Assembly (NCBI GenBank): GCA_029258795.1
Contig: JAPDKB010000004.1
Span: forward strand, 62,001-126,000
Direction of reading: 5' to 3'
Origin: an archaeon
GTDB lineage: Archaea > EX4484-52 > WAPT01
Length of the DNA: 64,000 nt
Positions 32,331 through 40,233 of the stretch are shown here, in pieces. Position numbers and translations under genes: made by a program. Below the pieces are notes generated by a model, which saw nothing but the letters and a program-made list of their open reading frames with translations, made no database searches and was not told the DNA's origin. Position 1 is the stretch's first letter; every line of letters begins with the position of its first letter.

Positions 32331-32929
32331 CAGAACCTCCTGTTAAACTCTTCTTCCAATTTTTTCAGTTTTTTATCATTTTCCTCCATTCTGACGTTCA
32401 TCACATCCACAACAAACTTTATGTAATCTTCATCCACTTTCAGCCGGTTATCGATTCCGAGCGGTGTTGCGATGTAATCCGTGGCGATTATTTCAACAAA
32501 GGGGAACGGCTCAAGCCTGAATATTCCGCTCCTCTTGAATCCCAGCTCCACACAGAGTTTTATCAGTTCTCCGGCATCTCTAACCGATCTACACCCCACA
32601 TGAAGTATGAATGACTCGCATTTCAGCCAGAGAACAGCACCACCGTACATTCCGCTGGCTGTTGCCATCTTCACTTTCTCCATAACTTCTTCAACTTCAA
32701 CCTTTCTGTGCCATTTTGCAATGAAGACGTGATCTTTCTTCTTTCCTCTCAAAGGAACACACGATAACGATATCCTCCCGCTGCAGGATGAGGTTGTGAA
32801 AAAGCTTGTTGTGGAGTTTATGAGCTCAAGGAGGGGAATTATTCCTTCATCCACCTCTCCCCTCTCCATCGCTCTAGCTAGAGAGTCCAGACTCTTCTTT
32901 TTGTGCTCATCAAAATCCACGCCTTTCAC
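32324..32929 (-). CDS. taw3: tRNA(Phe) wyosine-pathway methyltransferase Taw3
   Basis: 201 residues. Taw3/TYW3 methylates N4 of the demethylwyosine intermediate at G37 of tRNA-Phe. TSSCSGRISL near 47-56, FIAKWHR near 69, SGMYGGAVLWLKCE near 90-103 and LHVGCRS near 107 are the TYW3 family landmarks. The GTG start overlaps the stop of acdB by 4 bases (GTGA), an unusual operon pairing of tRNA modification with energy metabolism. Confidence 0.92.
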   Translation of the reverse strand: MKGVDFDEHKKKSLDSLARAMERGEVDEGIIPLLELINSTTSFFTTSSCSGRISLSCVPLRGKKKDHVFIAKWHRKVEVEEVMEKVKMATASGMYGGAVLWLKCESFILHVGCRSVRDAGELIKLCVELGFKRSGIFRLEPFPFVEIIATDYIATPLGIDNRLKVDEDYIKFVVDVMNVRMEENDKKLKKLEEEFNRRFCQ

Positions 32930-33576
32930 CTCTCAAGAACCATCCTAACATCAGCGGCAACAACCCTGTCCTTCCACACCATGACAGGATTGAGATCCAT
33001 CTCGTGTATGTCCTCCCTCTCAACCATCTTAACAACCTTCATCACGAAGTCCGCAACTTTTCCTTTGTCCGCTTGCGGATAATTCCTGAAGCCATCAAGC
33101 AAAAAGCCGTATTTCAACTCGTTGAACATACTCATAACGTCTTTCCTAGTTAGCGGAAGGACACGCACCGCAACATCCTTTATAACCTCGGTGAACACAC
33201 CACCCAGCCCAAACAAAACCACTTTGCCAAAAACATCATCCGTCTTAACACCAATGATGATCTCAATCCCCCTTTCCATCTTCTCAACAGCCACACCCTC
33301 CAGAATCATTTTTTTCTTTTTGACAATCTTCATCAGGTTTCGAAAAGTAAGTATAACCTCCTCATCACAGTTTATGTGGGTTACCACCCCACCAACATCA
33401 CTTTTGTGAAGCGCATCAGGACTGACAATTTTCATCACAACCGGATATCCTATCTTTCTCGCGGCTTTCACAGCTTCACTCTCATTATTAACAAGCTCAC
33501 CCTCACTTACCTCCACACCATTCCTTGTAAGGATTTCCCTGGCTTTCCAATAGCTCACGTTCATTAATCCCATCAA
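32926..33576 (-). CDS. acdB: Acyl-CoA synthetase (ADP-forming), beta subunit
   Basis: 216 residues of the ATP-grasp type: GYPVVMKIVSPDALHKSDVGGV near 43-64 contains the nucleotide-binding Lys and the conserved HKSDxGGV. GVKTDDVFGKVVLFGLGG near 118 and DLNPVMV near 197 complete the fold. It pairs with the alpha subunit at 22594, 9 kb away, to form the acetate/acyl-CoA ligase that makes ATP. It sits behind a small HTH gene (7-base gap) and overlaps taw3. The first ATG is 33576; ATG 33573 has better spacing to GGTGA. Confidence 0.92.
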   Translation of the reverse strand: MMGLMNVSYWKAREILTRNGVEVSEGELVNNESEAVKAARKIGYPVVMKIVSPDALHKSDVGGVVTHINCDEEVILTFRNLMKIVKKKKMILEGVAVEKMERGIEIIIGVKTDDVFGKVVLFGLGGVFTEVIKDVAVRVLPLTRKDVMSMFNELKYGFLLDGFRNYPQADKGKVADFVMKVVKMVEREDIHEMDLNPVMVWKDRVVAADVRMVLER

Positions 33577-33583
33577 CTCACCT

Positions 33584-33802
33584 TCATCTTCTCTTCAACC
33601 TGTAGGTCTTGATAAGTCCTGAATAATTTTTTACTTCCTCAACCACATCAGCAAGATAGTTTTGAATGTAGCGGTGCACCGTGCTTTTTGGAATTCTGGT
33701 CAATCTTGCTATCTCCATCACCCACAACCCCTCAGGATGCTGCCTGAGAACTTCCACAATTTTCTCTATTTTCCTTGGATCAGGACCCGGAGGCCTTGGC
33801 AT
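33584..33802 (-). CDS. Small winged-helix DNA-binding protein, paralogue of 20565 gene
   Basis: 72 residues, essentially one HTH: HPEGLWVMEIARLTRIPKS near 24-42, followed by a short wing and a basic tail. It is similar to the protein at 20565-20852. It lies 7 bases upstream of acdB on the same strand, so it is probably co-expressed with acdB and taw3 and may be their local regulator; that is inferred from position. Confidence 0.8.
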   Translation of the reverse strand: MPRPPGPDPRKIEKIVEVLRQHPEGLWVMEIARLTRIPKSTVHRYIQNYLADVVEEVKNYSGLIKTYRLKRR

Positions 33803-33844
33803 GCAACCACCTTAAACCTGCTCAAGAATTAGTGGGAAGAACAT

Positions 33845-34246
33845 CTATTTATTGATTTTCTTTCCCTTCTCCATTTCCTTCATCCTGTAAAATATTTCAA
33901 GAGCTTCCTCTGCCGTTGAAGCCTTCATATCTCCGAACACATGAGGGTGCCTCCTCTCAACCTTATCCGTAATTTCCTTGAGCACATCATGAATCGTGAA
34001 TAATTCATGCTCCTTACAAACCTGAGATATCATTACCACGAGAAAAAGCACATCCCCCAACTCTTCTTTAATGTTATCCCAATCCTTTTTTTCTATCCCC
34101 TCTTTGAGCTCTTCCACCTCACTATTCAAAAACCGCAGCCAATCCTCAAGCTTCTGCTCTCTATCCCATGGACAGCCATTCTCGCTCCTCAGCCTTTCCA
34201 CCATTTCCACGAGCTTGAGAAAAAGCTCCCCAACCTTTTCTTCCAT
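33845..34246 (-). CDS. mazG: MazG-family nucleotide pyrophosphohydrolase
   Basis: 133 residues. GCPWDREQ near 24 and the helical metal site EVEELKEGI, then EELGDVLFLVVM near 67, are the MazG EExxE-12-28-ExxD features. RRHPHVFGD near 103 closes the domain. It is a single MazG domain, about half the length of bacterial MazG. It should hydrolyse (d)NTPs to monophosphates, as housecleaning or stress control. It stands divergent from the ThiS-like gene, with 53 bases between starts and a TTAAATATTT TATA candidate. Confidence 0.9.
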   Translation of the reverse strand: MEEKVGELFLKLVEMVERLRSENGCPWDREQKLEDWLRFLNSEVEELKEGIEKKDWDNIKEELGDVLFLVVMISQVCKEHELFTIHDVLKEITDKVERRHPHVFGDMKASTAEEALEIFYRMKEMEKGKKINK

Positions 34247-34299
34247 GCTTATCCAACTCCCTGATAAGGTTAAATATTTTGTGATGCCAGTTTGGTGTT

Positions 34300-34521
34300 A
34301 TGAAAGTGAAACTCTTGTGGGCTGCAGAAAGCTTGGAAGAGGGGGAGAAGGAGATTGAGCTGGAGGGTGACAAGTTTAAAGTGGAGGAGATACTCAGAAA
34401 AGCAGGCGTAAACCCCGTCACGGTTCTTGTTAAGCTGGATGACAGAATCGTTCCTGTGGAGGAAGAGATTGAGGGGGAGAATGTTGTTCTGGAGTTGATT
34501 CCTGTTGTGAGCGGAGGGTAG
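34300..34521 (+). CDS. Ubiquitin-like ThiS/MoaD-type protein
   Basis: 73 residues ending in VVSGG. The beta-grasp pattern and C-terminal diglycine are those of small sulfur-carrier or SAMP-like proteins, which are adenylated by an E1-like enzyme and then donate sulfur or conjugate to lysines. No E1-like gene is in the window. The next gene starts 4 bases after its stop. Confidence 0.8.
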   Translation: MKVKLLWAAESLEEGEKEIELEGDKFKVEEILRKAGVNPVTVLVKLDDRIVPVEEEIEGENVVLELIPVVSGG

Positions 34522-34525
34522 ATGA

Positions 34526-35422
34526 ATGGCGGGCTTGTGGTTGGTCTATTCTCTTTTGGTAGCGTTTTTCTCATCAACCATAGCGATCATATCCAAAAAA
34601 GCGATGAAAGGAATGGATTCATTGACAACTTCCATCATCTTCAAGGCGGTGACTGTTGTGGCTCTCCTCCCCTTTGTCGCTTTGAACTTGCGAAACATTC
34701 CCACAAGCAGCAACTTTTTGACTGTTCTTTTTATGGCCTCGATGCTTAACGGCACATCCACCCTGCTTTATTTTCACGCGGTGAAGCATGGAGAAGTATC
34801 TTTGGCTGTACCCCTCTTAACCCTCACGCCAGCGTTCATGCTTTTAACGTCTCCTCTCATCCTCCAAGAGTTTCCGCCTGTTGAAGGTGTGGCGGGCATA
34901 ATTCTCATAGTGGTGGGAGCTTATGTTTTAGGTGTGAGCTCCACCTTTCCTAACAACGGAATGAGCTTATTCACACCATTCATCAACCTGATTAAAGATA
35001 GAAGCGCGGCATCCATGCTGGCTGTGGCTTTCATCTGGAGCATTACGGCAAATCTGGATAAGGTAGGGGCCAAGCTTTCCACAACAATCCAATGGATATT
35101 TCTTGTTAATCTGCTCTCCTTAATTATTCTTCTATCAGCCATGCTTGCGTGGAATAAAAAACACATTTCAATTCTCTCTCCAAATAGCTCAAGCTTCCTG
35201 ATGCTCATCATTCTGGCTGGTGCAATTCACGCCATCATGAATGTCATTCAGATAGAAGCCATCATGATGACCTACGCATCCTATGTTATAGCCATAAAGC
35301 GCATGAGCGCGCTCTTCACCGTTATCTTTGCACGCGCTGTTTTAAAGGAGGGCGCATTCCCCCTTAGGGCTCTGGCTTCATTTCTTATGGTTTGCGGAGC
35401 GGCAATACTTGCTTTAAGCTAA
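34526..35422 (+). CDS. EamA/DMT-family transporter
   Basis: 298 residues with ten hydrophobic helices in two repeats of five, the drug/metabolite transporter layout. No substrate-specific motif is recognised. It is co-directional with the ThiS-like gene (4-base gap) and with trxB downstream. Metabolite export or uptake is inferred from the fold only. Confidence 0.82.
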   Translation: MAGLWLVYSLLVAFFSSTIAIISKKAMKGMDSLTTSIIFKAVTVVALLPFVALNLRNIPTSSNFLTVLFMASMLNGTSTLLYFHAVKHGEVSLAVPLLTLTPAFMLLTSPLILQEFPPVEGVAGIILIVVGAYVLGVSSTFPNNGMSLFTPFINLIKDRSAASMLAVAFIWSITANLDKVGAKLSTTIQWIFLVNLLSLIILLSAMLAWNKKHISILSPNSSSFLMLIILAGAIHAIMNVIQIEAIMMTYASYVIAIKRMSALFTVIFARAVLKEGAFPLRALASFLMVCGAAILALS

Positions 35423-35472
35423 GCCAGCTATGAAAGGCAATCATTTAAATCTTCACACCAACCCATTCTGCC

Positions 35473-36399
35473 ATGGAAAGCTATGATGTCTGCGTTGTGG
35501 GTGGCGGTCCGGCAGGAATGACCGCAGCTCTTTATCTTGCCAGATACAACATGAAGGTAGCCTTGATTTTCTCCAAGCTCGGCGGAGCTATGGCTGATGC
35601 ACATGCGATAGAAAACTATCCCGGCTTCAAGAGAATAAGTGGAATGGAGCTGGCAGAGAGAATGCTTGAACAAGTAAGCTTGTACAGCAATGTGGAAGTG
35701 ATTATGGATGAGGTGGTCGATGCAAGGAAAGAAGAGGATGGATTCGTGCTGAAAACACATGATAAGGAGTTCAGATGCAAAGCGGTTGTGCTTGCTTTGG
35801 GTATGCAGAGAAGAAAGCTGAATGTAAAGAATGAGGAGAAGTTTCTGGGGAGGGGCGTTTCCTACTGCGCAACATGTGATGGGATGTTCTTCAAGGACAA
35901 GGTTGTGGGAGTTGTTGGCGGTGGTGACGCTGCTTTTGATGCGGTGCTCTTCCTTTCAAACATAGCCAAGAAGGTTTATCTCATCCACAGAAGGCAGGAG
36001 TTCAGAGCCGAGGAGATCAAGGTGGAAGCTGCAAGAAAGCTTGAGAACGTGGAATTCCTGCTCGATAGTGTAGTTGTCGAGCTCGATGGAAAGGATAAGC
36101 TTGAGCGAGTCAGAATAAGAAACGTTAAGAGCAATGAGGAAAGGTGGATCGAGCTTGATGGACTCTTCATAGAAATTGGCTCCATGCCTTCAGCCGTTCT
36201 CGCCCAAAAGCTCGGAGTCGAGCTCGATGATAAAGGGTTCATAAAGGTAAATGAGGATATGAGCACGAATGTGGAAGGAGTTTTTGCAGCTGGCGACATA
36301 ACCAGCGCTTCTGCAAATGTGAGGCAGGTTGCCACGGCTGTTGGAGAAGGAGCTATAGCTGGGGTTAGCGCTTATCTTTACGTCAAGAAGAAGAGATGA
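35473..36399 (+). CDS. trxB: Thioredoxin reductase
   Basis: Reduces thioredoxin with NAD(P)H through FAD. 308 residues. The FAD motif VVGGGPAGMTAAL is near 8-20, the redox-active CATC is at about 137-140, and the NAD(P)H motif VVGGGDAAFDA is near 153-163. AAGDI near 275 is the second FAD contact. CATC spacing matches TrxB. The ATG has a TTTAAATC box about 30 bases upstream. Its stop overlaps the NAD kinase start (ATGA), which links NADP supply to the reductase. Confidence 0.93.
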   Translation: MESYDVCVVGGGPAGMTAALYLARYNMKVALIFSKLGGAMADAHAIENYPGFKRISGMELAERMLEQVSLYSNVEVIMDEVVDARKEEDGFVLKTHDKEFRCKAVVLALGMQRRKLNVKNEEKFLGRGVSYCATCDGMFFKDKVVGVVGGGDAAFDAVLFLSNIAKKVYLIHRRQEFRAEEIKVEAARKLENVEFLLDSVVVELDGKDKLERVRIRNVKSNEERWIELDGLFIEIGSMPSAVLAQKLGVELDDKGFIKVNEDMSTNVEGVFAAGDITSASANVRQVATAVGEGAIAGVSAYLYVKKKR

Positions 36400-37118
36400 T
36401 ACAGATGAAAAAATTTGCTCTCGTTTTGAGGGACGAAGATGACAGGAACGAGATTGAAAAGCTTATCCTTGAGCATGGCTTTGTGAAGGATGAAGAAAAG
36501 CCGGATTTTGTTGTGTGTGTTGGTGGAGATGGCACGATACTGGTAGCAGAAAGAACGTATCCGTCCGTTCCAAAGCTGTGCTTCAGCAAGCACACCTCTT
36601 GCAGGACATGCCAGCTAAGCGTTGAAGAGATGGAAAAAGTGCTGGATGCTCTTGCTTCGGGGAACTTCACCGTTCACGAGGAGATGAAACTTGAAGCAAG
36701 GTATGGAAGCTTGGTTAAGCTTGCTCTCAACGAGGTGCAGCTTCACAATGAGAAGCCAACTCATGCAATAAGGTTCGAGGTTGTGATAGAGGAAAAGGGT
36801 GAAACGAAAGCGTTCGAGAACGTGGTTGGAGATGGAGTTATAGTGGCAACACCGTTTGGATCAACAGCATACTACTACTCAGCTGGAGGTGAGCCGTTCA
36901 GCAAAGGGGTAGGTATAGCTTTCAACAACTCCCACAACTTCAGAATCAAACCATTTGTGGTGGATGAGAACGCGACCATCCATGTGAAACTTTTGAGAGG
37001 GAGCGCTTTCATGATAGTGGATAACGACGAGCATTATGTGCATCTTGATGAGGGAGAGGAGTTTGTGGTGAGGAAAGCGAAGGAGAGAGCGAGGTTCATA
37101 CTGATTAGAGGTGGTTAA
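36396..37118 (+). CDS. nadK: NAD kinase
   Basis: Phosphorylates NAD to NADP. 240 residues from ATG 36396; ATG 36405 is an alternative. GGDGT near residues 45-49, NEVQLHNEK near 109 and the GDGVIVATPFGSTAYYYSAGG segment (the first 20 residues are the signature) near 147 are typical. An unusual cysteine trio CFSKHTSCRTC lies near 65-75, where most NAD kinases have a GxLGFL loop. It is operonic with trxB upstream and the malic enzyme downstream, a coherent redox-cofactor unit. Confidence 0.9.
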   Translation: MIQMKKFALVLRDEDDRNEIEKLILEHGFVKDEEKPDFVVCVGGDGTILVAERTYPSVPKLCFSKHTSCRTCQLSVEEMEKVLDALASGNFTVHEEMKLEARYGSLVKLALNEVQLHNEKPTHAIRFEVVIEEKGETKAFENVVGDGVIVATPFGSTAYYYSAGGEPFSKGVGIAFNNSHNFRIKPFVVDENATIHVKLLRGSAFMIVDNDEHYVHLDEGEEFVVRKAKERARFILIRGG

Positions 37119-37119
37119 A

Positions 37120-38292
37120 ATGGATGAGGAGATGAAGAGGAAAGTTGAAGCGCTGCATGAAGGGGGCAAGATAGAGATTGTTTCAAGAATAGCACTGCAA
37201 AGCAGGGACGAGCTTTCTCTCGCTTACACACCGGGAGTGGCACACATATCAAAGCTGCTGGCTGAAAATAAAGAGAGAGCTTATAATTACACAAGGAAAT
37301 GGAACGCCGTAGCCATTGTTTCCGACGGTTCAGCCGTGCTCGGGATGGGCAACATAGGCGCTTATGGTGCAATTCCCGTCATGGAAGGCAAGGCAGTGCT
37401 TTTCAAGGAGCTTGGGAATGTGGATGCTTTTCCGATCTGCTTGGCAACGCAGGATGATGATGAGATTATAAAAATTGTGGAAGCGATCTCTCCCGTTTTT
37501 GGAGGGATAAATCTGGAGGATATAGCGGCTCCACACTGTTTCAGGATAGAGAAGGAGCTTGAGAACCGGCTTGACATCCCCGTCTTCCATGATGATCAGC
37601 ACGGCACAGCGATAGTTGTGCTTGCGGCTCTTATGAACGCGCTGAAACTTGTGGGCAAAGACAAGAATGTGAAGGTTGTGATAAGCGGAGCCGGAGCAGC
37701 AGGCATAGCCATAACCAAGCTTCTGCTTGATTACGGGATAAAGCACATAGTGGTGTGCGACAGCAGGGGTATAATTCATGAAGGAAGGAACGATCTGAAC
37801 TTTGCAAAGGAAGAAATCGCTAAGCTCACCAATCCGGAAAAGCTTGAGGGTGATCTCGCTTTGGCGATGAAGGGCGCTGATGTCTTCATTGGCGTGTCCG
37901 CTCCAAACATAGTTAGTAAAGAGATGGTTGAGAGCATGAATGATGATGCCATAGTATTTGCCATGGCCAACCCCGTTCCGGAGATCATGCCTGATGAGGC
38001 AAAAAAAGCAGGAGCGAGAATTGTTGGCACTGGCAGAAGCGATTTTCCCAACCAGATAAATAATGCTCTCGCCTTTCCCGGAGTTTTCAGGGGAGCGCTT
38101 GATGTCAGAGCGAGAAGGATAACGAAGGAGATGAAGATAGCTGCAGCGAGAGCCATTGCTAACTATGCCGAAAATCTGGGCCTGAGTGAGGAGAGAATAG
38201 TGCCGAAGGTGCTTGACAGAAATGTGCATAATGAAGTGGCAAGAGCGGTGAGAGAAGCAGCGATGAAATGCGGGGTGGCAAGGAAAAAGTAG
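37120..38292 (+). CDS. Malic enzyme (NAD(P)-dependent)
   Basis: Decarboxylates malate to pyruvate, yielding NAD(P)H. 390 residues from ATG 37120. SLAYTPGVAH near 29 and NVDAFPICLATQD near 97-109 (metal and malate region) are visible, as are FHDDQHGTAIV near 153 and the Rossmann motif VISGAGAAGIA near 187. It has the short two-domain bacterial/archaeal layout without a phosphotransacetylase tail. It follows nadK directly and could supply NADPH for trxB. Confidence 0.93.
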   Translation: MDEEMKRKVEALHEGGKIEIVSRIALQSRDELSLAYTPGVAHISKLLAENKERAYNYTRKWNAVAIVSDGSAVLGMGNIGAYGAIPVMEGKAVLFKELGNVDAFPICLATQDDDEIIKIVEAISPVFGGINLEDIAAPHCFRIEKELENRLDIPVFHDDQHGTAIVVLAALMNALKLVGKDKNVKVVISGAGAAGIAITKLLLDYGIKHIVVCDSRGIIHEGRNDLNFAKEEIAKLTNPEKLEGDLALAMKGADVFIGVSAPNIVSKEMVESMNDDAIVFAMANPVPEIMPDEAKKAGARIVGTGRSDFPNQINNALAFPGVFRGALDVRARRITKEMKIAAARAIANYAENLGLSEERIVPKVLDRNVHNEVARAVREAAMKCGVARKK

Positions 38293-38303
38293 AAAGCGTG
38301 AGG

Positions 38304-38594
38304 TTAAGCGGGCATCTCAGCCATCTCTGGCTCTTCCCTGCTCTGAATGGTTATGTGCTTTATTATCACAACATCTCCAATCGCTTTTATCATGGGGTAC
38401 GGCACTATTATTCCCTTCTTTCCACCAAGCTCCTGTTCAAGATAAGAACCCTTCGCTATAGCTACTATTATCGATCTCACTCTGAACCGGGACATGTCAA
38501 GCTCGATATCCTCAATCTTGCCACAGTACATACCTCTATCGGTGAAAACATCCTTTTCCCTTATGGACTTTGTATCAAGAACGTTTGTGGACAT
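38304..38594 (-). CDS. PRC-barrel domain protein
   Basis: 96 residues from ATG 38594, which is spaced correctly from GAGGGTGA; an ATG 6 bases earlier is too close to it. The pattern KSIREKDVFTDRGMYCGKIEDIELD followed by a strand-rich IIVPYPMIKAIGDVVIIK segment is the PRC-barrel fold (quoted in parts of under 20: RGMYCGKIEDIELD). Such single-domain proteins in archaea are linked to RNA processing or cell division (CdpB-like). It is convergent with the malic enzyme gene. Confidence 0.85.
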   Translation of the reverse strand: MSTNVLDTKSIREKDVFTDRGMYCGKIEDIELDMSRFRVRSIIVAIAKGSYLEQELGGKKGIIVPYPMIKAIGDVVIIKHITIQSREEPEMAEMPA

Positions 38595-38703
38595 CAGCAT
38601 TCACCCTCAACAAGTTGTGGAACTTTGTGTTGATATTGACATTTAAAAAATTTAAATAATTATGTAAAAGATGTGTTCACGTTTCCTGCATAGCTTTTTC
38701 ACG

Positions 38704-38814
38704 TCGGGGTCGCCTAGCCTGGTAGGGCGCGGGCCTGCTAAGCCCGTGGCCGTAAGGCCGCGCGGGTTCAAAAGCCAGCAAGCTTGTGGCTGGAAGTCCC
38801 GCCCCCGACGCCAG
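38704..38814 (+). tRNA. tRNA-Ser (GCT) with a 24-nt intron in the T loop
   Basis: The acceptor GTCGGGG/CCCCGAC is at 38704-38710 and 38804-38810, with discriminator G and an encoded CCA. The anticodon stem CGGGC/GCCCG carries loop CTGCTAA, anticodon GCT at 38738-38740. The long variable arm TGGCCGTAAGGCCGC confirms the serine class. The T stem GCGGG/CCCGC is separated by 31 nt; removing 38773-38796 restores the canonical T loop TTCAAGT. Together with tRNA-Pro, two of the three tRNAs in the window have an intron here and none at 37/38. Confidence 0.9.
38773..38796 (+). other. tRNA intron in T loop of tRNA-Ser
   Basis: 24 nt after TTCAA of the T loop. AGCC and GGCT form a 4-bp helix at the same distance from the junctions as AGCT/AGCT in tRNA-Pro, which suggests a common splice-site architecture. 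Exact borders can slide by up to two A residues. Confidence 0.78.
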
Positions 38815-38941
38815 CTTTCCACTTCGCATTTTGCCGTTCCCTTAAATATTCGAAGGTAATTATCATATGACGGGCAAACCTTAACAGAATTTTTAATAAT
38901 TTTTAATTAGGTACCACTCACTATAATGACAAAATTAACAA

Positions 38942-40054
38942 TCAATAAACTTCTTTAAGGACTTCTCTAACTACTGGATAACACTCGAGAAGTTCTTTAC
39001 TGTTTATACTTAAACTTCCATCTTCGTTCAAATGCGCATCTACTCTATAATAAGGTACACTTCCGGGAGCACATGCTGGATCTATAGTTATTGCAGGATT
39101 TGTTTTAGATGGAAATGCACTGATGAAAAACACGTATCTCAATTGTTTATCAGTAAGTACTAATCTTTTATCTAGAGGTCCATAATACATTACCAAACCT
39201 TCTGTAATTATCCTTTTCCCTATATACTTGTCTTTATTTTTTGCTAGTTCTTCTAAACTAACGTGACTAATCTCAGAGAATGTCTTACTTTGTATTGAAG
39301 AATTGAAGAAATTCACAATTGTTATTGTGAAATTATCAATACCTACAAAATGATCCACAAAGCTTAGTTTTGAATAATTCTCCCCTGAAGATAAATAAAG
39401 AACGAAGATAATTATTAGCACAATTATTAGTAATTTATAAGGGATGTAATATTTTGTTTTGTGATAAATTAACCTAGAAACGTATATCAATATTGATAAT
39501 ATCAAAGCTCTTTCTAAGATTGCAATAAAATCAAGTTTTTCTAAAAATAAATAATGCAATAGCGATAAAATAAGTAAAATTACCAAGAAATACCTCAACA
39601 AAACCGGAAGTGTGTAATATTGAAATCGGTAAAGGTATCTCTTAAACTCACTTAATTTGCTTTGCGCGCCTCCACGATCAATACGCGTTACTCTTGTATC
39701 CCGGACTTCTAAACTTTTATCATCCTTTTTAGGTTTGTTTAATAATGTCTCGAGTGCTTGAGTGTAATTTTTATCCTCATTAGTCAATTCTTCCCATCTT
39801 TTTTGAGTCCATTTCCAATCTGGATGACCTCCCGTTTTTCGCCATTCTTCGTATAATTTATCTCTTAAAACAGGATCTTTAACTTTTTCAATATCGTTTT
39901 TTATAATCACCATTCTCGGTTCAAGATGTTTTTTACAAAAGTACTCACCACAATATTTGCACTTGTATAATCTTTTTTCAGAGGAATCGCCTTCTCTAGT
40001 TTTACATTCCCGGCATATCCCGTACTTACCTTTCTTTTTGCTTTTTTTAGTCAT
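38942..40054 (-). CDS. Membrane protein with N-terminal AN1-like zinc finger
   Basis: 370 residues. The N-terminus has two cysteine pairs and CKYCGEYFCKKHLEPR near 31-46, an AN1-type zinc finger spacing. A charged linker follows, then four hydrophobic helices between about 150 and 225. The C-terminal domain (ELAKNKDKYIGKRIITEGLV) resembles an OB-type fold outside or inside the membrane. Base composition is clearly richer in AT than in the neighbours, which points to acquisition or relaxed selection. About 180 bases upstream (40055-40233) hold no convincing gene. Confidence 0.75.
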   Translation of the reverse strand: MTKKSKKKGKYGICRECKTREGDSSEKRLYKCKYCGEYFCKKHLEPRMVIIKNDIEKVKDPVLRDKLYEEWRKTGGHPDWKWTQKRWEELTNEDKNYTQALETLLNKPKKDDKSLEVRDTRVTRIDRGGAQSKLSEFKRYLYRFQYYTLPVLLRYFLVILLILSLLHYLFLEKLDFIAILERALILSILIYVSRLIYHKTKYYIPYKLLIIVLIIIFVLYLSSGENYSKLSFVDHFVGIDNFTITIVNFFNSSIQSKTFSEISHVSLEELAKNKDKYIGKRIITEGLVMYYGPLDKRLVLTDKQLRYVFFISAFPSKTNPAITIDPACAPGSVPYYRVDAHLNEDGSLSINSKELLECYPVVREVLKEVY

Positions 40055-40233
40055 TGCATTTTTCTTGAGTTTTGAACGTTTTAAAATTTTCTTAAAACCA
40101 GATTATTGTAAAAATCTAACTAAGAACAACACGGGACTTAGTGATAAAATCACAAGTATCAAGAAAGCGAGGAAAGGGGATAGCCCGCTTGAAAAATTAA
40201 GACTCAATAAAACGAGGTAATTATTATTTAACA

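Noticed and set aside
37330-38229. Minus-strand ORF of 299 codons opposite the malic enzyme
   Set aside because: The plus frame is a complete malic enzyme with all motifs; the antisense frame has a shadow-like composition.
40055-40233. Short plus-strand coding segment ending KARKGDSPLEKLRLNKTR
   Set aside because: The start would lie inside the AN1-like gene, and there is no ribosome site or family; nothing convincing is seen in this interval.
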